64,000 nucleotides of DNA, taken from the NCBI RefSeq assembly GCF_910592395.1, contig NC_088311.1, positions 5,956,501 through 6,020,500 on the forward strand, in the 5' to 3' direction. Below the pieces are notes generated by a model. That model searched no databases. It was not told where the DNA came from and saw nothing but the letters and a program-made list of their open reading frames with translations. Below are positions 61,522 through 64,000 of the stretch, in pieces. The translations under genes were made by a program, and so were the position numbers. How positions within the stretch are numbered: the stretch's first letter is position 1; the number at the start of each line of letters is the position of its first letter. Source of the stretch: Lineus longissimus (Eukaryota > Nemertea > Pilidiophora > Heteronemertea > Lineidae).

Positions 61522-62437
61522 CCAATTTACAGTACATTCGACCTCTGTGACCTTGAAAAGTAGGCCAAATCAAAAAAGACCCGGGTGACACATTGAATGG
61601 TTGTTAGAATTAGATGTACCTATGATATAAAATTGGTGCCAATCGGGCAAGTAATTACTAGGAATAATGGCATTTTGAAGAATTTAGGATTTGGCCCCCT
61701 CCCTGGAGGCCAAACGGCAAATCAGATCGCACCAAACTTCGGTACCTGAGATCACCTGACCAAGGGGTACATGTGTACTTAATTTGTGATCAATAGTCAT
61801 TGCAGTTAAGAAACGTGCCATAGTTACGGCCTGACAGCCAATTTACGCCATTTGACCTCTGTGACCTTGACAAGAAGGTCAAATTAAAAACCTGTGTGAC
61901 ATATACTGTATGGTGGTTAGATGTACCCATGATATCAAATTGGTGGCAATCGGGCAAGAAGTTAAGGAATAATCACATTTTTAAGGTTTTTGGATTTTGC
62001 CCTCTGGTGGTCAAGTGGTGAATCATATTGGACCAAACTTCGGTCCCTGAGATCACCTGACTAAGGGGTAAATGTGTACCAAATTTGGGATCAATAGTCA
62101 TTGCAGTTTAGAAACGTGCCATCGTTACATCCTAACGGCCAATTTACACCATTTGACTTCTGTGACCTTGAAAAGTAGGTCAAATCAAAAACCCGTATGA
62201 TATGTGATGTATCCTTGCTAGGAGTACCTACCATAAAATTTTTATTGAAAACGGATCATTAATAAGAGACATATCACACTTTTTATGTTTTAAGTTTTGG
62301 CCCCCTGGTGGCCAAGTCATGAACCAGACCGGACTGAAATTCAGTGTCAGAGTACCTCTGACCTAGGGGGTCCTGTGTACAAAGTTTCAAGTTCATAGCA
62401 CAAGCGGTTAAGAAACGTGCCACACAGGATACGGACG
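61522..62437. repeat. Three ~300-bp tandem units of a dispersed repeat
   Basis: Units begin CCAATTTAC at 61522, 61838 and 62139. Each contains CTGTGACCTTGA, a CAAATTGGTG/AAATTGGTGG segment, a TTTGGCCCC- or TTTTGCCCT-type stretch, ACCAAACTTCGG (units one and two), CCTGAGATCACCTGAC and GAAACGTGCCA. Unit three is the most diverged and runs into the ACG microsatellite. The arrangement resembles dispersed repeats with a microsatellite tail found in introns of marine invertebrates (recollection, not searched). There is no coding capacity. Confidence 0.8.
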
Positions 62438-62503
62438 ACGACGGACGACGACGACGACGGAAGACGACGACGACGACGACGACGACGACAACGACGACGA
62501 CGG
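62431..62503. repeat. ACG/CGA microsatellite
   Basis: A run of ACG triplets with a few interruptions (GGA, GAA, ACA). On the opposite strand it gives CGT runs, which create artificial serine or valine tracts in translation. It forms the tail of the tandem repeat to its left. Confidence 0.95.
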
Positions 62504-62547
62504 ACACAGGGCTATCGTATAGACTCCCCTAACGGTGAGCCAAAAAC
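62501..62547. repeat. Terminal motif of the ACG-tailed repeat, copy 1
   Basis: GGACACAGGGCTATCGTATA and then GACTCCCCTAACGGTGAGCC follow the microsatellite. The same order of motifs recurs at 62661-62723, so this is the 3' boundary of the element. Confidence 0.65.
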
Positions 62548-62660
62548 CATGAAGCGGTTGGAATTTTGAGCTGATTTTTACATGCAGCATCTGCAGGACA
62601 TCAACAACTACATTGGCAGTGTTTTATTGGTTCTGACATGTCTAGATATGTGCTCTGCTA

Positions 62661-62723
62661 ACGGACGACGACGAACCACGGACAACACAGTGTCATATAA
62701 GCTCCCCAGAGGTGAGCTAAAAC
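62661..62723. repeat. Terminal motif of the ACG-tailed repeat, copy 2
   Basis: ACGGACGACGACGAACCACG, then CACAGTGTCATATAAGCTCC and CCAGAGGTGAGCTAAAAC repeat the end of the preceding element, so a second, 5'-truncated copy sits 160 bases downstream. Confidence 0.65.
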
Positions 62724-64000
62724 TCTACTATGACACAAATGATACCATCAGAAAGAACTATTCAAAAGTTGCGTCTTTAAATGATTCATGGCTTGGGCAA
62801 TACCAGAGTGAGCATCAGATCTTGCGACTTGAAAAAATAACACATTCAAGTCACGAAGGATAGGTTTTTTTTCTGTCAGTGCACGTGCTTTGCAAGACTA
62901 GACTCTCAGCAATAGACTACCATACTGCAGCAGCTGACCAGGTTGCACCAGACCCTTACAACTCTGCCAAGGATACTTGGCCTGTCATTTACCAAGAAAA
63001 AAATATCGACTCAATCTGCCAACATTGGGGCAGCTGACTTTTTTGTTGCAAGCAATCAGGTGACACTGGAGTCTTTATCCATCCATCATAACCACAGAGC
63101 TGGTAGTCTATTTGTTTGAACACATGGAACATGAATAAATAATACCCAAACAATTTGCGGATATTGCCATTTGAAATCGGTGAAAGTTCCATGGTCGGTT
63201 ACTAGCACAATTTTTTTCACCCAATGATACAATAGCATGAACAGGCAATTAGCCATCCTTTCAGCGTGGTCAATTAAACTAAAAGCTTATGGACCGATGT
63301 GGTGTCCATGGGATATGGGGCGCAGTGGGCCAGAACGATGAAAATGGACTTGTCAGCTCGATACAGTCACATCAATATTCTCCCGGGATATCATCCGTCA
63401 GAAAATAATTCATGCATTCATCGCCAAGTGTGATTTCACAGCCAATATGGCTAAGTGCTTTCAAATGGTTTTCAAACCCCACTCGTTGTCATATACTGCC
63501 ATTTTTACCACCATGAGAATTTTATTATCTATCTGTTGCGTATTTTAATTGCCAGACACGGGGCTACTGAAGTCCTACCGAACTGGGTGTGGAAAACACT
63601 TCGTCCAAATGAAAGAGTTAACAAGTGCTGATGTTTGAAACCAATTGAGAAACTAGCTCTACTATGATACCTTTGTATCATACGACATGCAATGTCACAG
63701 ATTGGTAGATTGAGTAACGATTTGTTTGCGATAAATCCAACCCAAAGAAGAAGAAAACCTTGTTTTTCTTTTTAAGTCCCACTTGTTGCGACGGCAGGTG
63801 TAAAAGGAGACAATTATTACACCTTGAGAGGTGGAGCACTGAAATCTTGTATTACCACAAGCAGTTCCCGGTGGATTACTGGAAAAAATGTTACACCCTA
63901 AGGGAATGGTTTCTAGCCACTGGACCTGATGAGCATGTTAAAGGAAAACAGAAGTACCCTTTCAAAATTCATACCATGACTCAACCTAAAAGCTGCTATG
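62724..64000. other. Non-coding DNA, nothing recognised
   Basis: Unique sequence to the end of the window. No exon, RNA gene or repeat is supported. Confidence 0.5.

Noticed and set aside
62283-62590. Frames with long serine or valine runs
   Set aside because: They are translations of the ACG microsatellite.

Overview
The window looks like gene-poor nuclear DNA of a metazoan. Exons, where plausible, are tiny and flanked by GT/AG signals. No long open frame, bacterial-style operon, rRNA, CRISPR array or complete functional tRNA is visible. tRNA-derived SINEs, several minisatellites, a foldback element and a repeat ending in an ACG microsatellite suggest a marine invertebrate (deuterostome or lophotrochozoan). 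I cannot name the species. No protein could be assigned to a known family from sequence alone, so every coding call is a low- or medium-confidence exon candidate.

Layout. 1-11.8 kb: unique AT-rich DNA with one SINE relic. 11.8-17 kb: two minus-strand exon candidates around a decayed coding tract. 17-25 kb: mostly unannotatable DNA with two weak plus-strand exon candidates and cis-regulatory-looking tracts. 25-34 kb: an 82-bp minisatellite with stem-preserving variation, a foldback element, a 41-bp minisatellite, a full-length SINE with perfect 13-bp target duplications, and an ATTA-rich tract. 36-38 kb: a minus-strand candidate first exon with a CCAAT box, then a plus-strand frame containing a decapeptide repeat. 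42-47 kb: a zero-length-exon-like splice site, a 102-bp minisatellite and a plus-strand exon candidate. 47-56 kb: possible regulatory DNA, degenerate short repeats and a SINE. 61.5-62.7 kb: three roughly 300-bp tandem units ending in an ACG tract.

The most interesting signal is on the minus strand. The exact 10-mer CAGGTAAGTG, preceded by a strong pyrimidine tract, occurs twice (11.88 kb and 42.76 kb). This back-to-back acceptor/donor arrangement is that of recursive splice sites inside very long introns. Minus-strand exon candidates at 36.2 and 16.8 kb could belong to the same long transcription unit, whose main body would lie outside the window. This is inference and needs RNA evidence.
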